A stretch of DNA of 64,000 nucleotides from Jeotgalibacillus sp. S-D1 (GCF_004358665.1 NZ_SMZR01000001.1:124001-188000), one strand, 5' to 3'. Shown: positions 1-8,777, counted from the stretch's first letter. Program-made: numbers and translations. The notes: a model not told the origin generated them from the letters alone.

Positions 1-1
1 C

Positions 2-1084
2 AACCCGGACACAGTGATTGTGACAAGCAGGGATGATACACATATCACGTATATTTTAAAAGCGCTCGAGCTCGATTTAGATGTGATTACTGAAAAACCA
101 ATGACCACCACAGCGCTGGACAGCAAAAGAGTTATGGATGCTGAAGCAAAGAGCAAAGGGAAGGTCACTGTGACCTTTAACTATCGTTACAGTCCGTATC
201 ATACAAAAATCAAAGAAATACTTTTGTCAGGAAAACTTGGTCGAATCACTTCGGTGGATCTAAATTGGTACATCGACACCTATCACGGATCAAGTTATTT
301 TCAGCGGTGGAATCGAAAAAGAGAATTTTCAGGCGGGCTCTCGATTCATAAATCATCCCATCACTTCGACTTGGTGAACTGGTGGCTCGATCAAAAACCG
401 ACAGAGGTATTTGCGTTTGGTGCGCGAAACTATTATGGCAGAGAGAGTGAACTGAATCCGCTGCCTGAAGACGGCCGTCATTGTCATACCTGTCATGTGA
501 AGCACGAGTGCTCGTACTACACAAGATGGAACTCCAGAAGCAACAGCGCAGTAGTAGAAGACGATCATATTGATTCGGACCACAAAAGAAAAGACACGTA
601 TACAAATTATCGCCCGGACCAGTGCGTATTTGATTCAGAGATTGATATTGAAGATACCTATACTGCAACGATTCGATATGATAAGGGAGCACTTTTAAGT
701 TATTCTATTAATTTTTCTTTGCCTTATGAAGGGTACCGTCTGGCAATCAACGGAACAAAAGGACGACTGGAAACAACTGAATTTCACGCGCCATCACGTG
801 TGCCGTTTCCTGTTCCTGAACAGACCATTGATTTTTTTCCATTGTTTGGTGCAAAGGAAACCATACATGTGTTAAAAAACAGTGGTGGACATGGGGGAGG
901 AGATCCCCTGATACAAGAAGATCTGTTTATGGGTGAAGATCCGATGAGACTGTATAAGATTTTATCTGGAAGTGAAGACGGTGCTTATGCCGTCACAACC
1001 GGGGAAGCCGTTTGGCGTTCAGTCAAAGAAAAACGTTCTATTTTAATAGAAGAATTACTGAATCCAACAATTGTGAACAGCTAA
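2..1084 (+). CDS. Gfo/Idh/MocA family oxidoreductase (5' truncated)
   Basis: NAD(P)-dependent sugar or inositol-type dehydrogenase family. The reading frame is open to the left edge, so the Rossmann GxGxxG start lies outside the window; visible codons begin in the strand before the EKP motif (ITEKPMTT), which carries the family's catalytic lysine. A KSSHHFDLVNWW segment supplies the usual substrate-pocket histidines, and a C-x2-C-x5-C cluster (CHTCHVKHEC) follows, as in one Gfo/Idh clade. It is 54 bases upstream of a YesL-type gene and probably shares its transcript. The substrate cannot be read from sequence; the neighbourhood suggests a plant cell-wall sugar. Confidence 0.88.
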   Translation, partial: NPDTVIVTSRDDTHITYILKALELDLDVITEKPMTTTALDSKRVMDAEAKSKGKVTVTFNYRYSPYHTKIKEILLSGKLGRITSVDLNWYIDTYHGSSYFQRWNRKREFSGGLSIHKSSHHFDLVNWWLDQKPTEVFAFGARNYYGRESELNPLPEDGRHCHTCHVKHECSYYTRWNSRSNSAVVEDDHIDSDHKRKDTYTNYRPDQCVFDSEIDIEDTYTATIRYDKGALLSYSINFSLPYEGYRLAINGTKGRLETTEFHAPSRVPFPVPEQTIDFFPLFGAKETIHVLKNSGGHGGGDPLIQEDLFMGEDPMRLYKILSGSEDGAYAVTTGEAVWRSVKEKRSILIEELLNPTIVNS

Positions 1085-1138
1085 AAAGAGAAAAGCCGCA
1101 TAATCAAAGTCAGCAATCGTTTTTAAGGAGGTTATTTT

Positions 1139-1780
1139 ATGCAGGTTGGACGATTACTCAACAGCGTATTAGTATTTTGTCGATGGGTTACCTATTTTGC
1201 GTTGCTCAATTTATTATGGTTAGGATGTACATTGTTAGGCGGGATCATTTTAGGACTCGCACCAAGTACAGTTGGCATGTATGCAGTAGCGAGAAAAACT
1301 GCCATGGGTGAAGAGGATATTGCTGTAGTGAAAACGTTCTGGAGCGTATACCGCAGAGAATTTCTTCGTTCAAATGGACTGGCTTTGACGTTAACGGTTA
1401 TTGGACTTGTTTGGTATTTTGATCTGAATTTTTTCCGTCAGTTTGAAGGAACCTTTTTCACTGTGATGAATTACTTCATGATGATGGTGGGATTGGCTTT
1501 CATTATCTTGTTATCGTATATCCTGCCAGTTTACGTTCATTATGATATGAAGCTGTTGCACTACCTGAAGCAGTCGCTGTTAATCGGCTTTTTACAGCCC
1601 GGAAACTTAATTCTTATGTTGATCGGGACGCTGTCGACTTACTACTTTTTTATCTATTTCCCTGGGTTTATCCCAATCTTTGGTTTAACTATTTTTGTTC
1701 ATTTAAATATGTGGTTTGCCTTTAAATGCTTTGATAGTATTGAAGATATTAAAGTAAGAAGGCATTTTGCAAAAGCATAA
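1139..1780 (+). CDS. YesL family (DUF624) membrane protein
   Basis: A 213-residue integral membrane protein with about five hydrophobic segments and the family's N-terminal LAPSTVGMYAVARK loop. A strong AAGGAGG site precedes the ATG. Proteins of this family usually sit in carbohydrate ABC-transporter or rhamnogalacturonan clusters (YesL in the B. subtilis yes operon); their biochemical role is not settled. Here it follows a sugar dehydrogenase and ends at a hairpin terminator, so it closes an operon that began before the window. Confidence 0.85.
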   Translation: MQVGRLLNSVLVFCRWVTYFALLNLLWLGCTLLGGIILGLAPSTVGMYAVARKTAMGEEDIAVVKTFWSVYRREFLRSNGLALTLTVIGLVWYFDLNFFRQFEGTFFTVMNYFMMMVGLAFIILLSYILPVYVHYDMKLLHYLKQSLLIGFLQPGNLILMLIGTLSTYYFFIYFPGFIPIFGLTIFVHLNMWFAFKCFDSIEDIKVRRHFAKA

Positions 1781-1786
1781 GAGGAT

Positions 1787-1833
1787 AAAGACATAGTCTG
1801 GGATGGAATTTCTCTTCAGACCATGTCTTTTTT
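1787..1833 (+). terminator. Rho-independent terminator after the yesL-like gene
   Basis: A 14-base stem (AAAGACATAGTCTG pairing with CAGACCATGTCTTT, one G-T pair) is followed by a run of T. It lies 7 bases after the stop of the YesL-type gene and separates it from the carrier gene downstream. Confidence 0.8.
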
Positions 1834-1850
1834 GAATGTCTCTGTAAAAT

Positions 1851-1962
1851 GTGTCTGTTGATCTCCGTGGAAGGTACTCGCTTTAAGCGGGCGGTCCAGG
1901 AGCCTCCTGCACCGTGAAAACGTCAGCCTGAAGTGGAAATCATCAATAGTCACGTATAAAAG
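1851..1962. repeat. Decayed copy of a GC-rich intergenic repeat
   Basis: The segment begins GTCTGTTGAT, contains TCGCTTTAAGCGGGCGGTCC and ends in ATCATCAATAGTCACG. Its ends are roughly inverted (CTGTTGAT against ATCAATAG). It resembles the palindromic, roughly 150-bp intergenic repeats common in Bacillaceae (recalled, not searched) and shares its core with the segment at 13747-13826. Confidence 0.55.
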
Positions 1963-2014
1963 AGTTACAATGTTCTGTAACAAAGCCTTCAAATAAGTAA
2001 AGGGTGAACTTGCC

Positions 2015-2938
2015 ATGGAAATAATTTTTATATTCGTGAATATTTTAGTGCCAATCTTTATTCTCGTAGGGATTGGGGCTTGGATGCATAAATTATTCAA
2101 GTTGGATTTATACACACTTGCTAAGCTAAATATTTATTTTTTAAGCCCGGGATTTTTCCTGGTAAGTCTATATCAATCTAATTTTTCTCCGGATTTTTTA
2201 TGGGCAGTCTTCAGCTTTTTTGCCTTGTTTGTTGTGGGCTTGTACATTCTGGTGCAGATCGTTGCAACAATAGGAAAGTATTCAAAAGGGGTTCGTGGGG
2301 TTTTTACAAATAGTGTTTTACTATTTAACTCAGGAAACTATGGAATACCGGTAAATGATTTAGTGTTCAGGCAGGATCCTGTTGCGATGACGGTTCAAGT
2401 TATGGTGATGACCTTTCAAAGTGTTCTGGCTTATTCCTTTGGCATTTTTTCACTAAAATCCATTGATACAGGTCGTTTGAAGGCCTTAGCAGGCTTGGCG
2501 AAAATGCCGGTAATCTATGCAATGATCGCAGGCTTGCTGTTAAATGCAGCGAATGTTCAGCTTCCAACGTTTATTTTGAAACCTGGCGAATACATCGCAA
2601 ATGCCATGATTGGGCTTGCGTTATTAACTTTGGGAGCTCAAGTCGCTCAATTAACGTTCAAACCGAAATTGCTGATTGTTTATATAAGCTTATTTATGAG
2701 GTTGCTCATCGGGCCTGTTCTTGGGTATGCGGTGATCTCGTTACTTGGATATGATGGTGTGTTAGCGCAAGCGCTGTTGATTGCATCAAGCGTACCAAGC
2801 TCTGTAAACAGCGCGATCATTGCACAAGAGTACCGCAATGAACCAGAGCTTGCTGCCCAAATTGTTATGGCGTCAACGATCTTCAGTATGTTTACAGTCA
2901 CATTAACAATCTACTTTTCTCACCTTTTATTTGCATAA
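2015..2938 (+). CDS. AEC family transporter
   Basis: A 307-residue membrane protein with about ten transmembrane helices in two fivefold halves, typical of the auxin efflux carrier (AEC) family. The conserved NSVLLFNSGNYGIPV segment of the first half and the SSVPSSVNSAIIAQEY segment of the second half are present. Bacterial members move carboxylates such as malate or malonate. Its place in a hexuronate island makes a uronate or keto-acid substrate possible, but that is inference. It converges with the isomerase gene, with only 14 bases between stops and no hairpin there. Confidence 0.88.
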   Translation: MEIIFIFVNILVPIFILVGIGAWMHKLFKLDLYTLAKLNIYFLSPGFFLVSLYQSNFSPDFLWAVFSFFALFVVGLYILVQIVATIGKYSKGVRGVFTNSVLLFNSGNYGIPVNDLVFRQDPVAMTVQVMVMTFQSVLAYSFGIFSLKSIDTGRLKALAGLAKMPVIYAMIAGLLLNAANVQLPTFILKPGEYIANAMIGLALLTLGAQVAQLTFKPKLLIVYISLFMRLLIGPVLGYAVISLLGYDGVLAQALLIASSVPSSVNSAIIAQEYRNEPELAAQIVMASTIFSMFTVTLTIYFSHLLFA

Positions 2939-2952
2939 TAAGAGGGAGATCA

Positions 2953-3774
2953 TCAAGCATTGAAAATCATTTCATCTAAAAAACGTTTAGACTGCTTGCG
3001 TTCTTCCGGTGTGTTGGCAGCTTCCATAATAATATCTACTCCGGGCTTCATTTTGTTTAACAGCTGGAAGTAAAGGTCATAATTCATCTTTCCCCGCCCA
3101 GGTGAAGCAGTCTGAATTTCGTTATTAATCATGATCCGGTCTTTAGCGTGACACGCGACTATACGATCGCCTAATAACTCAAATGCTTCCTGAATGACTG
3201 CATCTTGGTTGTGAAGATTATCTGCAGTAAGGAGGTTTCCTGGGTCAAGAACGACTCCAAGATTGGTCGCAGGAAACTCAAATAGAAATTCGTGCAGGGT
3301 TTTGGCATCACCAATTAGATGGTCGTTAGCTGGTTCGATGCCAATAATAACACCCCATTTCTCAGCTTCTAGAAGCAATTCGTGAATGGAAGCACGCAAT
3401 GTAGTCCAGTCTTCTTGAGTAAAGCCGGCTGGCATCTTTCCAACTTCAACTGCAACCACTCTGGTGCCAAAAGAAGGTGCATAGCGGAGCAGTTCTTTAA
3501 AGCGTTCCAGGTGGTTTTTTCTTTTCATTTCATCACGCTCAAATAAGTGCAAATAGCATGCAAGAACTGAGATTGATACACCGTTTTTGGAGAAAGCGTC
3601 TTTGATTTTTCTTGCCAGGCCGGGACTCAGCTTCCCAGCTTCATTAAAATCAGGAGATTCAACTGCTTTCCAAAGTGCTAGCTGAACATGATCAAAGCCG
3701 GCTTGTCCTATTTCTGCAGCAAGTTTTTCATAAGGCTGTTTTCCGAATAAATGTGCTAAAACACCGATCGACAT
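2953..3774 (-). CDS. Sugar phosphate isomerase/epimerase (xylose isomerase-like TIM barrel)
   Basis: A 273-residue AP-endonuclease-2/xylose isomerase-like TIM barrel. Metal and substrate residues typical of the fold are visible in GIEPANDH, GVVLDPGNLLT, ACHAKDR and the final IIMEAANT. The start is the ATG at 3774, with AAAGGAGC 9 bases upstream; a longer frame would run back into the upstream esterase gene. It is the third gene of a leftward operon after the LacI regulator and SGNH esterase (13-base gap). The exact sugar is unknown; a role in pectin-derived sugar conversion is inferred from context. Confidence 0.85.
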   Translation of the reverse strand: MSIGVLAHLFGKQPYEKLAAEIGQAGFDHVQLALWKAVESPDFNEAGKLSPGLARKIKDAFSKNGVSISVLACYLHLFERDEMKRKNHLERFKELLRYAPSFGTRVVAVEVGKMPAGFTQEDWTTLRASIHELLLEAEKWGVIIGIEPANDHLIGDAKTLHEFLFEFPATNLGVVLDPGNLLTADNLHNQDAVIQEAFELLGDRIVACHAKDRIMINNEIQTASPGRGKMNYDLYFQLLNKMKPGVDIIMEAANTPEERKQSKRFLDEMIFNA

Positions 3775-3787
3775 CAAACCAGCTCCT

Positions 3788-4444
3788 TTAAAAAGTAAAT
3801 AGCGTAGATAATTCTTGAACAACCAGATTTGCAATAGCGGCTGCACCTTTTTCATTAAAATGAGTGTTATCTTGTACTCCTTCTGGGTAATTGGAGTGCT
3901 GATGGGGAGGCAGCCACATAAAAAGATCTTTGGATTTTTCCTCCCCAAGAGTTTGTAATAGATTTGCACTTAACATTGTTAAATCTATGAATGGGACAGA
4001 CAGTTCTTCAGCAGCTTCTTTCATTGCCTTCGGATAATCTCCATGAGTGGAAAGTAACTGTCCTTTTTGATCAAAGTTTCTTCTCGCAACGGGTGATAAA
4101 AGAATAGGAGTCGATTTCTTGTCAGTTGCAGCTTCAATGTAATGAGATAAATTCTCTTTGTAACTTGTAAAAGGATCTGTGTGACGGTCCGGATCTATTT
4201 TCTGATCGTTATGGCCGAATTGAATGAGCAGATAATCACCTTGGGAAAGTTCATCTTTTATGTGTGACAGTCTACCTTCATCGATAAAGCTTTTTGAACT
4301 GCGGCCATTCATTGCGGCATTTACAACTCTGATATCAGGTGGTAGCAGCGGCTGAAGCATCATTCCCCAGCCGGCTTGTGGAGCAAAATCTGAATGATAA
4401 TCAGCCATTGTGGAATCCCCTGCTAAAAAGACAGTTGCAGTCAT
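3788..4444 (-). CDS. SGNH/GDSL hydrolase, rhamnogalacturonan acetylesterase-like
   Basis: A 218-residue esterase with all SGNH blocks: GDST with nucleophile Ser11, Gly47 after Asn46 in NGRSSKSF, the GHND block with Asn79, and the catalytic Asp192-x2-His195 pair (DNTHFN). The arrangement is that of the rhamnogalacturonan acetylesterase group (RhgT/YesT-like), which removes acetyl groups from pectin. No signal peptide is seen, so it probably acts inside the cell on imported oligosaccharides. It lies between lacI and the isomerase gene with gaps of 22 and 13 bases. Confidence 0.88.
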   Translation of the reverse strand: MTATVFLAGDSTMADYHSDFAPQAGWGMMLQPLLPPDIRVVNAAMNGRSSKSFIDEGRLSHIKDELSQGDYLLIQFGHNDQKIDPDRHTDPFTSYKENLSHYIEAATDKKSTPILLSPVARRNFDQKGQLLSTHGDYPKAMKEAAEELSVPFIDLTMLSANLLQTLGEEKSKDLFMWLPPHQHSNYPEGVQDNTHFNEKGAAAIANLVVQELSTLFTF

Positions 4445-4466
4445 GAGGACAGCCTCCTTTTATTCG

Positions 4467-5444
4467 TTAAATGGGTTTGCAGGATTTTGATACCTGCAGC
4501 TCGGGTTCTAAGTAAATAACATTCTCAGAAATGCTGTTATCTATCACATCCATTAAAACATCAGCCAGTTTTTCAGTGATCTTTTCTAAAGGTACACCGA
4601 CCGTAGAGATGGGAACATCAAGATCATATGATTCAGGGATATTGTCGTAGCTGATTAAAGAAAGGTCAGCAGGGACCGAAAGATTTTGTTCATGAAGAGC
4701 CCGCAGAATCCCCTTCGTTAAGTCATGACTGGCGCTGATGATAGCAGTGGGCTTGCCGGGTTTGCTTAAAAGTTCTTTTGCAGCACTGTAACCATCATAT
4801 TGCTCAAGTCCTGAAACGTGGATGACCTGATCTTCATACGTTTCCAGTCCGAGCTGATTTATGGCCAGTTTAAAGCCTTTTTCTTTCTCCAGCTGCATAC
4901 AATCCTCCTCATCTATGGCTCCGATATAGCTGATTTTTCTATGACCGATCGACTGCAAATATTCAGCAGCAAGAAAAATTGCTTTTTTCCGCTGAACATC
5001 AACCGTAGGGGATACTGTAGCTGAATGAGCAATCCCGTAAGTAACTAGCGGAACAGTAGAAGCGTGATTTTGTTCTGAACAGCCGTCATTAAATACTAAA
5101 ATCGCATCCACCTGATAGCGATTAAAGACATTAACTGCGAATTCCATTTCATTAATGGAAATTAAACTCGTATAAGATAACTGTTCAAGCTGTTTATTCA
5201 TACTGGTGATTAAAGAAGCGTGAGCAACACGTTCGATGGTTGGCCATACAATCCCGATCGTATGAGATTTCTTAGAGACAAGACTTCTTGCAGCTGCATT
5301 GGGCTGATACCCAAGCTTACTGGCGATTTCTGTAATATGTTTTTTTGTTGGTTCTTTTACGAGCGGACTGTCTCTAAGTGCTTTTGAAACAGTCGAATAA
5401 CTGACACCGGCGGCTTTAGCCACATCTTTAATTGTAACGCCCAT
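4467..5444 (-). CDS. LacI family transcriptional regulator, probable regulator of the uronate genes
   Basis: A 325-residue LacI/GalR regulator. Residues 1-50 form the helix-turn-helix and hinge (VTIKDVAKAAGVSYSTVSKA, GYQPNAAARSL), followed by a periplasmic-binding-protein-like effector domain. GGAGG lies close before the ATG. It is divergent from uxaA and the first gene of an operon with the esterase and isomerase. A perfect palindrome over the uxaA start point is the obvious operator, which suggests a KdgR/ExuR-like role with a pectin breakdown intermediate as inducer. Both points are inference. Confidence 0.9.
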   Translation of the reverse strand: MGVTIKDVAKAAGVSYSTVSKALRDSPLVKEPTKKHITEIASKLGYQPNAAARSLVSKKSHTIGIVWPTIERVAHASLITSMNKQLEQLSYTSLISINEMEFAVNVFNRYQVDAILVFNDGCSEQNHASTVPLVTYGIAHSATVSPTVDVQRKKAIFLAAEYLQSIGHRKISYIGAIDEEDCMQLEKEKGFKLAINQLGLETYEDQVIHVSGLEQYDGYSAAKELLSKPGKPTAIISASHDLTKGILRALHEQNLSVPADLSLISYDNIPESYDLDVPISTVGVPLEKITEKLADVLMDVIDNSISENVIYLEPELQVSKSCKPI

Positions 5445-5575
5445 AGGGTCCTCCTTTTTTACCGTTGGCTAATTAACATTCATTTTTGATAAATGCACAG
5501 ATACAGCTAACTAAACAGATCGATTAATTTTAAAAAACTATCTGATAGATAGATAATTCTTCATGTAATGAATCT

Positions 5576-5606
5576 ATTATACCTCATATTAATTTCGAAT
5601 TTTCAA
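5576..5606 (-). promoter_or_regulatory. Candidate promoter of the lacI operon
   Basis: On the minus strand a perfect -10 TATAAT (5581-5576) follows TTGAAA (5606-5601) with a 19-base spacer, longer than ideal. The predicted leader is about 125 bases. It is back to back with the uxaA promoter, so a regulator bound at 5655-5672 could influence both. Confidence 0.45.
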
Positions 5607-5625
5607 TTAACTTCTCATACTTTCA

Positions 5626-5657
5626 TTGACAGATGAAAAGTTTCACACTATTATAAT
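5626..5657 (+). promoter_or_regulatory. SigA-type promoter of the uxaA operon
   Basis: A perfect -35 TTGACA (5626-5631) is followed after 17 bases by TATTAT (5649-5654); an alternative TATAAT at 5652-5657 has a 20-base spacer. The start point would fall near 5661, inside the palindrome at 5655-5672. Confidence 0.7.
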
Positions 5658-5672
5658 AACAACGTTGTTATT
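5655..5672. promoter_or_regulatory. LacI-type operator palindrome at the uxaA start point
   Basis: An 18-base perfect inverted repeat, AATAACAACGTTGTTATT, with the central CG typical of LacI-family operators. It begins right after the -10 box, so binding would block promoter opening or clearance. Confidence 0.7.
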
Positions 5673-5703
5673 TTGAATCAACTATTTTTATAGGAGGTTA
5701 AAA

Positions 5704-7200
5704 ATGAGTACATCAACCATAGCCATCCATGAACGGGATAATGTAATCATTGCCCTTAGAGACTTTGAAGCAGGTGAAACACTAACCGGTGGACAAGATG
5801 GAGATATTACGTTGAACGAAGCGGTTCCTGCCGGTCACAAAATAGCGATAAAAGCCATTAATGAAAATGAAAACGTTATCAAATTTGGTTATCCAATTGG
5901 ACATGCCTCTGTTTCAATCCAACAAGGGGACTGGGTGCATACTCAAAATGTCTCTACAAATCTTAGTGGAACATTGGACTATCAATATGAACCTACTAAA
6001 GACAAAGTGATCAATCAGAATTCTTCTTTAACTTTCAATGGTTACGTAAGAAAAAATGGCGATGTCGGTATTCGAAACGAGATCTGGATCATTAATACGG
6101 TTGGATGTATCAATAAAACAGCTGAGATCGTAGCCAAGATGGCAAATGAACAATATAAGGATGAGCATTTGGATGGCGTTTTCAGTTTTTCACATTTATT
6201 TGGTTGCTCTCAGCTCGGTGATGATCTCCATAATACGCAAAAAATTCTAAGCAATCTGGTTCACCATCCTAACGCTGCCGGCATTCTTGTGATGGGCTTA
6301 GGGTGTGAGAATAATTATATTGAAGAGTTCAAGAAAGTGATTGGAGAGTATGATCCTGAACGGGTTAAGTTCATTGAAGTCCAGGATACAGATGATGAAA
6401 TTGAAGAATCGATGAAATTAATGGAACAGCTTGCAACCTATGCGAAGACATTTAAGCGGGAACCGGTACCGATTTCAAAGCTGAAAGTTGGTTTGAAGTG
6501 TGGAGGGTCTGATGGCTTTTCAGGGATAACCGGAAATCCACTTGTCGGTGCTTTTTCAGACAAACTGATTGTAAATGGAGGTTCCACTGTGCTGACAGAG
6601 GTGCCTGAGATGTTTGGAGCTGAAACCATCTTAATGGGCCGTGCTAAGGATGTACCGACCTTCCAAAAAATCGTTGATCTTGTTAATGATTTTAAAGAAT
6701 ATTTCCTAAGACACAATCAAAATGTCTACGAAAACCCTTCGCCAGGAAATAAAAAAGGCGGAATTACTACGCTGGAAGAAAAATCACTTGGCAACGTGCA
6801 AAAGGGAGGATTTGGCGAAGTTGTGGATGTGCTTCCCTATGGAGCCCGAATGTCCTCTGGCGGCCTGAATCTTCTTCAGGGGCCTGGGAACGATTTAGTA
6901 TCCGTGACAGCACTGGCCGCTTCAGGTGCCCATATCGTTCTTTTTACAACAGGCAGGGGAACTCCTTTTGGGGGTCCTGTTCCGACGGTGAAAATTTCTA
7001 CCAATTCAGCGCTCGCTGCTAAGAAAAAGAACTGGATCGATTTCAACGCGGGAGCCCTTATCGAAGGTAAGGATAAAGAAGAATTAACGGAAGAGTTCTT
7101 TGAGTACATTCTTGAAGTTGCTTCCGGTGAAAAGAGAACAAATAATGAGAAATTTGGTTTTAGAGAAATTTCAATTTTCAAAGATGGTGTGATTCTTTAA
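5704..7200 (+). CDS. uxaA: Altronate dehydratase (UxaA)
   Basis: Dehydrates D-altronate to 2-keto-3-deoxygluconate in galacturonate breakdown. The 498-residue protein has an N-terminal SAF domain (to about residue 95, with GYPIGHAS) and a C-terminal altronate dehydratase domain. Conserved blocks visible are IRNEIWIINTVGCINKTAE, GLGCENN, LKCGGSDGFSGITGNP and GRGTPFGGPVPTVKISTN. AGGAGG lies 8 bases before the ATG. It is the first gene of the seven-gene uronate operon, directly behind the palindromic operator. Confidence 0.95.
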   Translation: MSTSTIAIHERDNVIIALRDFEAGETLTGGQDGDITLNEAVPAGHKIAIKAINENENVIKFGYPIGHASVSIQQGDWVHTQNVSTNLSGTLDYQYEPTKDKVINQNSSLTFNGYVRKNGDVGIRNEIWIINTVGCINKTAEIVAKMANEQYKDEHLDGVFSFSHLFGCSQLGDDLHNTQKILSNLVHHPNAAGILVMGLGCENNYIEEFKKVIGEYDPERVKFIEVQDTDDEIEESMKLMEQLATYAKTFKREPVPISKLKVGLKCGGSDGFSGITGNPLVGAFSDKLIVNGGSTVLTEVPEMFGAETILMGRAKDVPTFQKIVDLVNDFKEYFLRHNQNVYENPSPGNKKGGITTLEEKSLGNVQKGGFGEVVDVLPYGARMSSGGLNLLQGPGNDLVSVTALAASGAHIVLFTTGRGTPFGGPVPTVKISTNSALAAKKKNWIDFNAGALIEGKDKEELTEEFFEYILEVASGEKRTNNEKFGFREISIFKDGVIL

Positions 7201-7217
7201 TAAAGGGGGTTATAAAC

Positions 7218-8732
7218 ATGGTACTTTTATCAAAATCACAATACCCTGCATCAGGTGAATCCTTTGATCATTTACCCGAAAAAGTTCTCCAAATTGGTGA
7301 AGGAAACTTTTTAAGAGGATTTATCGACTGGATGATTCAGCAAATGAATAAGCAGCAGCTTTTTAACGGGTCCGTGGTTGCGGTTCAGCCGACTCCTCAT
7401 GGCAGGGTACTGCCGAAATTAAATGCTCAAGATTGGCTTTATACAACAGTGCTGAGAGGCATGCAGGAGGGAGAGATTGTTGATCAAAGTGAAATCATTA
7501 CTTCGATAAAAAGAGGAATCAACCCTTATTCAGATTGGAATGAGATCCTAAAAACCGCAGCATCAGAGGATTTGGAGGTCGTCGTTTCCAATACAACAGA
7601 AGCGGGGATCACGTATCTTCAGGAAGACTACAGCGAGAGCGAGTCTCCGCTATCTTATCCAGGCAAGCTGGCCGCTTTGCTTTATCACCGTTATCGAGCT
7701 TTCAATGGTGATAAGGATGCGGGACTTATCATTTTGCCGTGTGAGTTAATCGAAGAAAACGGAAAAAAACTGAAATACATTGTGAAACGGGTAGCGGAGG
7801 ATTGGAAGTTCCCGCAGGAATTTATAAACTGGCTGGATGCTTATAACATTTTTTGTGACACCTTAGTCGATCGAATTGTGACCGGCTTCCCTAAGGATTC
7901 CTATGAAGAATTCACCAGCCGTCTGGGATACGAAGATCAATTGATAACAGTGGGTGAACCGTACCATATGTTTGCCATTGATGGAGATGAGAGGGTGCAG
8001 GAAAAGCTGCCGTTTCACAAGGCAGGGTTAAATGTGAAATGGGGGGACATCGAGCAATACCGTGAAATGAAAGTGCGCCTGTTAAATGGTCCTCATACCT
8101 TAATGTCTTCGGTAGGTTTCTTGGCAGGTGCCAATACAGTGCTTGATGTGATGGAAGACAAACTGCTTAGTGAGTTCACAGAGCAGGGATTTCGCGAAAT
8201 CAATCCCGCCGTTATGATGGAACAGGATGAGAAACAGGCATTTATCAATTCGGTAAAAGAACGGTTTTTAAATCCCTACAATAAGCATTACTTAGCTGAT
8301 ATCAGCATGAATTCAATATACAAGTTTAAATCAAGATTGGTTCCAACATTAAAACGCTATGTTGACCGAAATGAAACGCTTCCTCAGGCAATCGTGTTTT
8401 CACTTGCTGCGCTTTTGGTATTTTACCGGCCGATACGCAGGGATGATAAAGGGATTATTGGGATACGTAATGGTGAAGAATATGCTACAAGAGAAAATGA
8501 CGAAGTAGTTGAAGCGCTGGCGACAAACTGGTCTGATTATGACGAGGGAAAAATAACGTTGGCGGAGCTAGTCTTTACGATACTGCAGAATCGAGCGATA
8601 TGGGATGAGGACTTAAATGAAATCAATCAGTTAAATCCCTCTGTCACTGAATATTTAAATGAGATTTTATCAAACGGAACCAAGGCGAGTTTACAAAAGA
8701 TGCTTGATAGTGCTCCTTCCAAAACGCGGTGA
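7218..8732 (+). CDS. uxaB: Tagaturonate reductase (altronate oxidoreductase, UxaB)
   Basis: NADH-dependent reduction of D-tagaturonate to D-altronate, the step before UxaA. The 504-residue length and the N-terminal LQIGEGNFLRGFIDWMIQQM, which covers the nucleotide-binding glycines, fit the mannitol dehydrogenase/UxaB family. The downstream KVRLLNGPHTLMSSVGFLAG segment carries the family's catalytic lysine-asparagine-histidine region. It is 17 bases behind uxaA with an AAAGGGGG ribosome site. The matching uronate isomerase (UxaC) is not in this window. Confidence 0.94.
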   Translation: MVLLSKSQYPASGESFDHLPEKVLQIGEGNFLRGFIDWMIQQMNKQQLFNGSVVAVQPTPHGRVLPKLNAQDWLYTTVLRGMQEGEIVDQSEIITSIKRGINPYSDWNEILKTAASEDLEVVVSNTTEAGITYLQEDYSESESPLSYPGKLAALLYHRYRAFNGDKDAGLIILPCELIEENGKKLKYIVKRVAEDWKFPQEFINWLDAYNIFCDTLVDRIVTGFPKDSYEEFTSRLGYEDQLITVGEPYHMFAIDGDERVQEKLPFHKAGLNVKWGDIEQYREMKVRLLNGPHTLMSSVGFLAGANTVLDVMEDKLLSEFTEQGFREINPAVMMEQDEKQAFINSVKERFLNPYNKHYLADISMNSIYKFKSRLVPTLKRYVDRNETLPQAIVFSLAALLVFYRPIRRDDKGIIGIRNGEEYATRENDEVVEALATNWSDYDEGKITLAELVFTILQNRAIWDEDLNEINQLNPSVTEYLNEILSNGTKASLQKMLDSAPSKTR

Positions 8733-8777
8733 ACTTGAACGGAAAGGGCAGGAATTCTTTAAAGGAGGTCAGGTTTA

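Noticed and set aside
246-692. Minus-strand frame of 148 codons inside the dehydrogenase gene
   Set aside because: Fully antisense to a well-supported gene, no ribosome site and no family match.
1816-2115. Minus-strand frame of 99 codons opposite the AEC carrier start
   Set aside because: It crosses the decayed repeat and the carrier gene, without a ribosome site.
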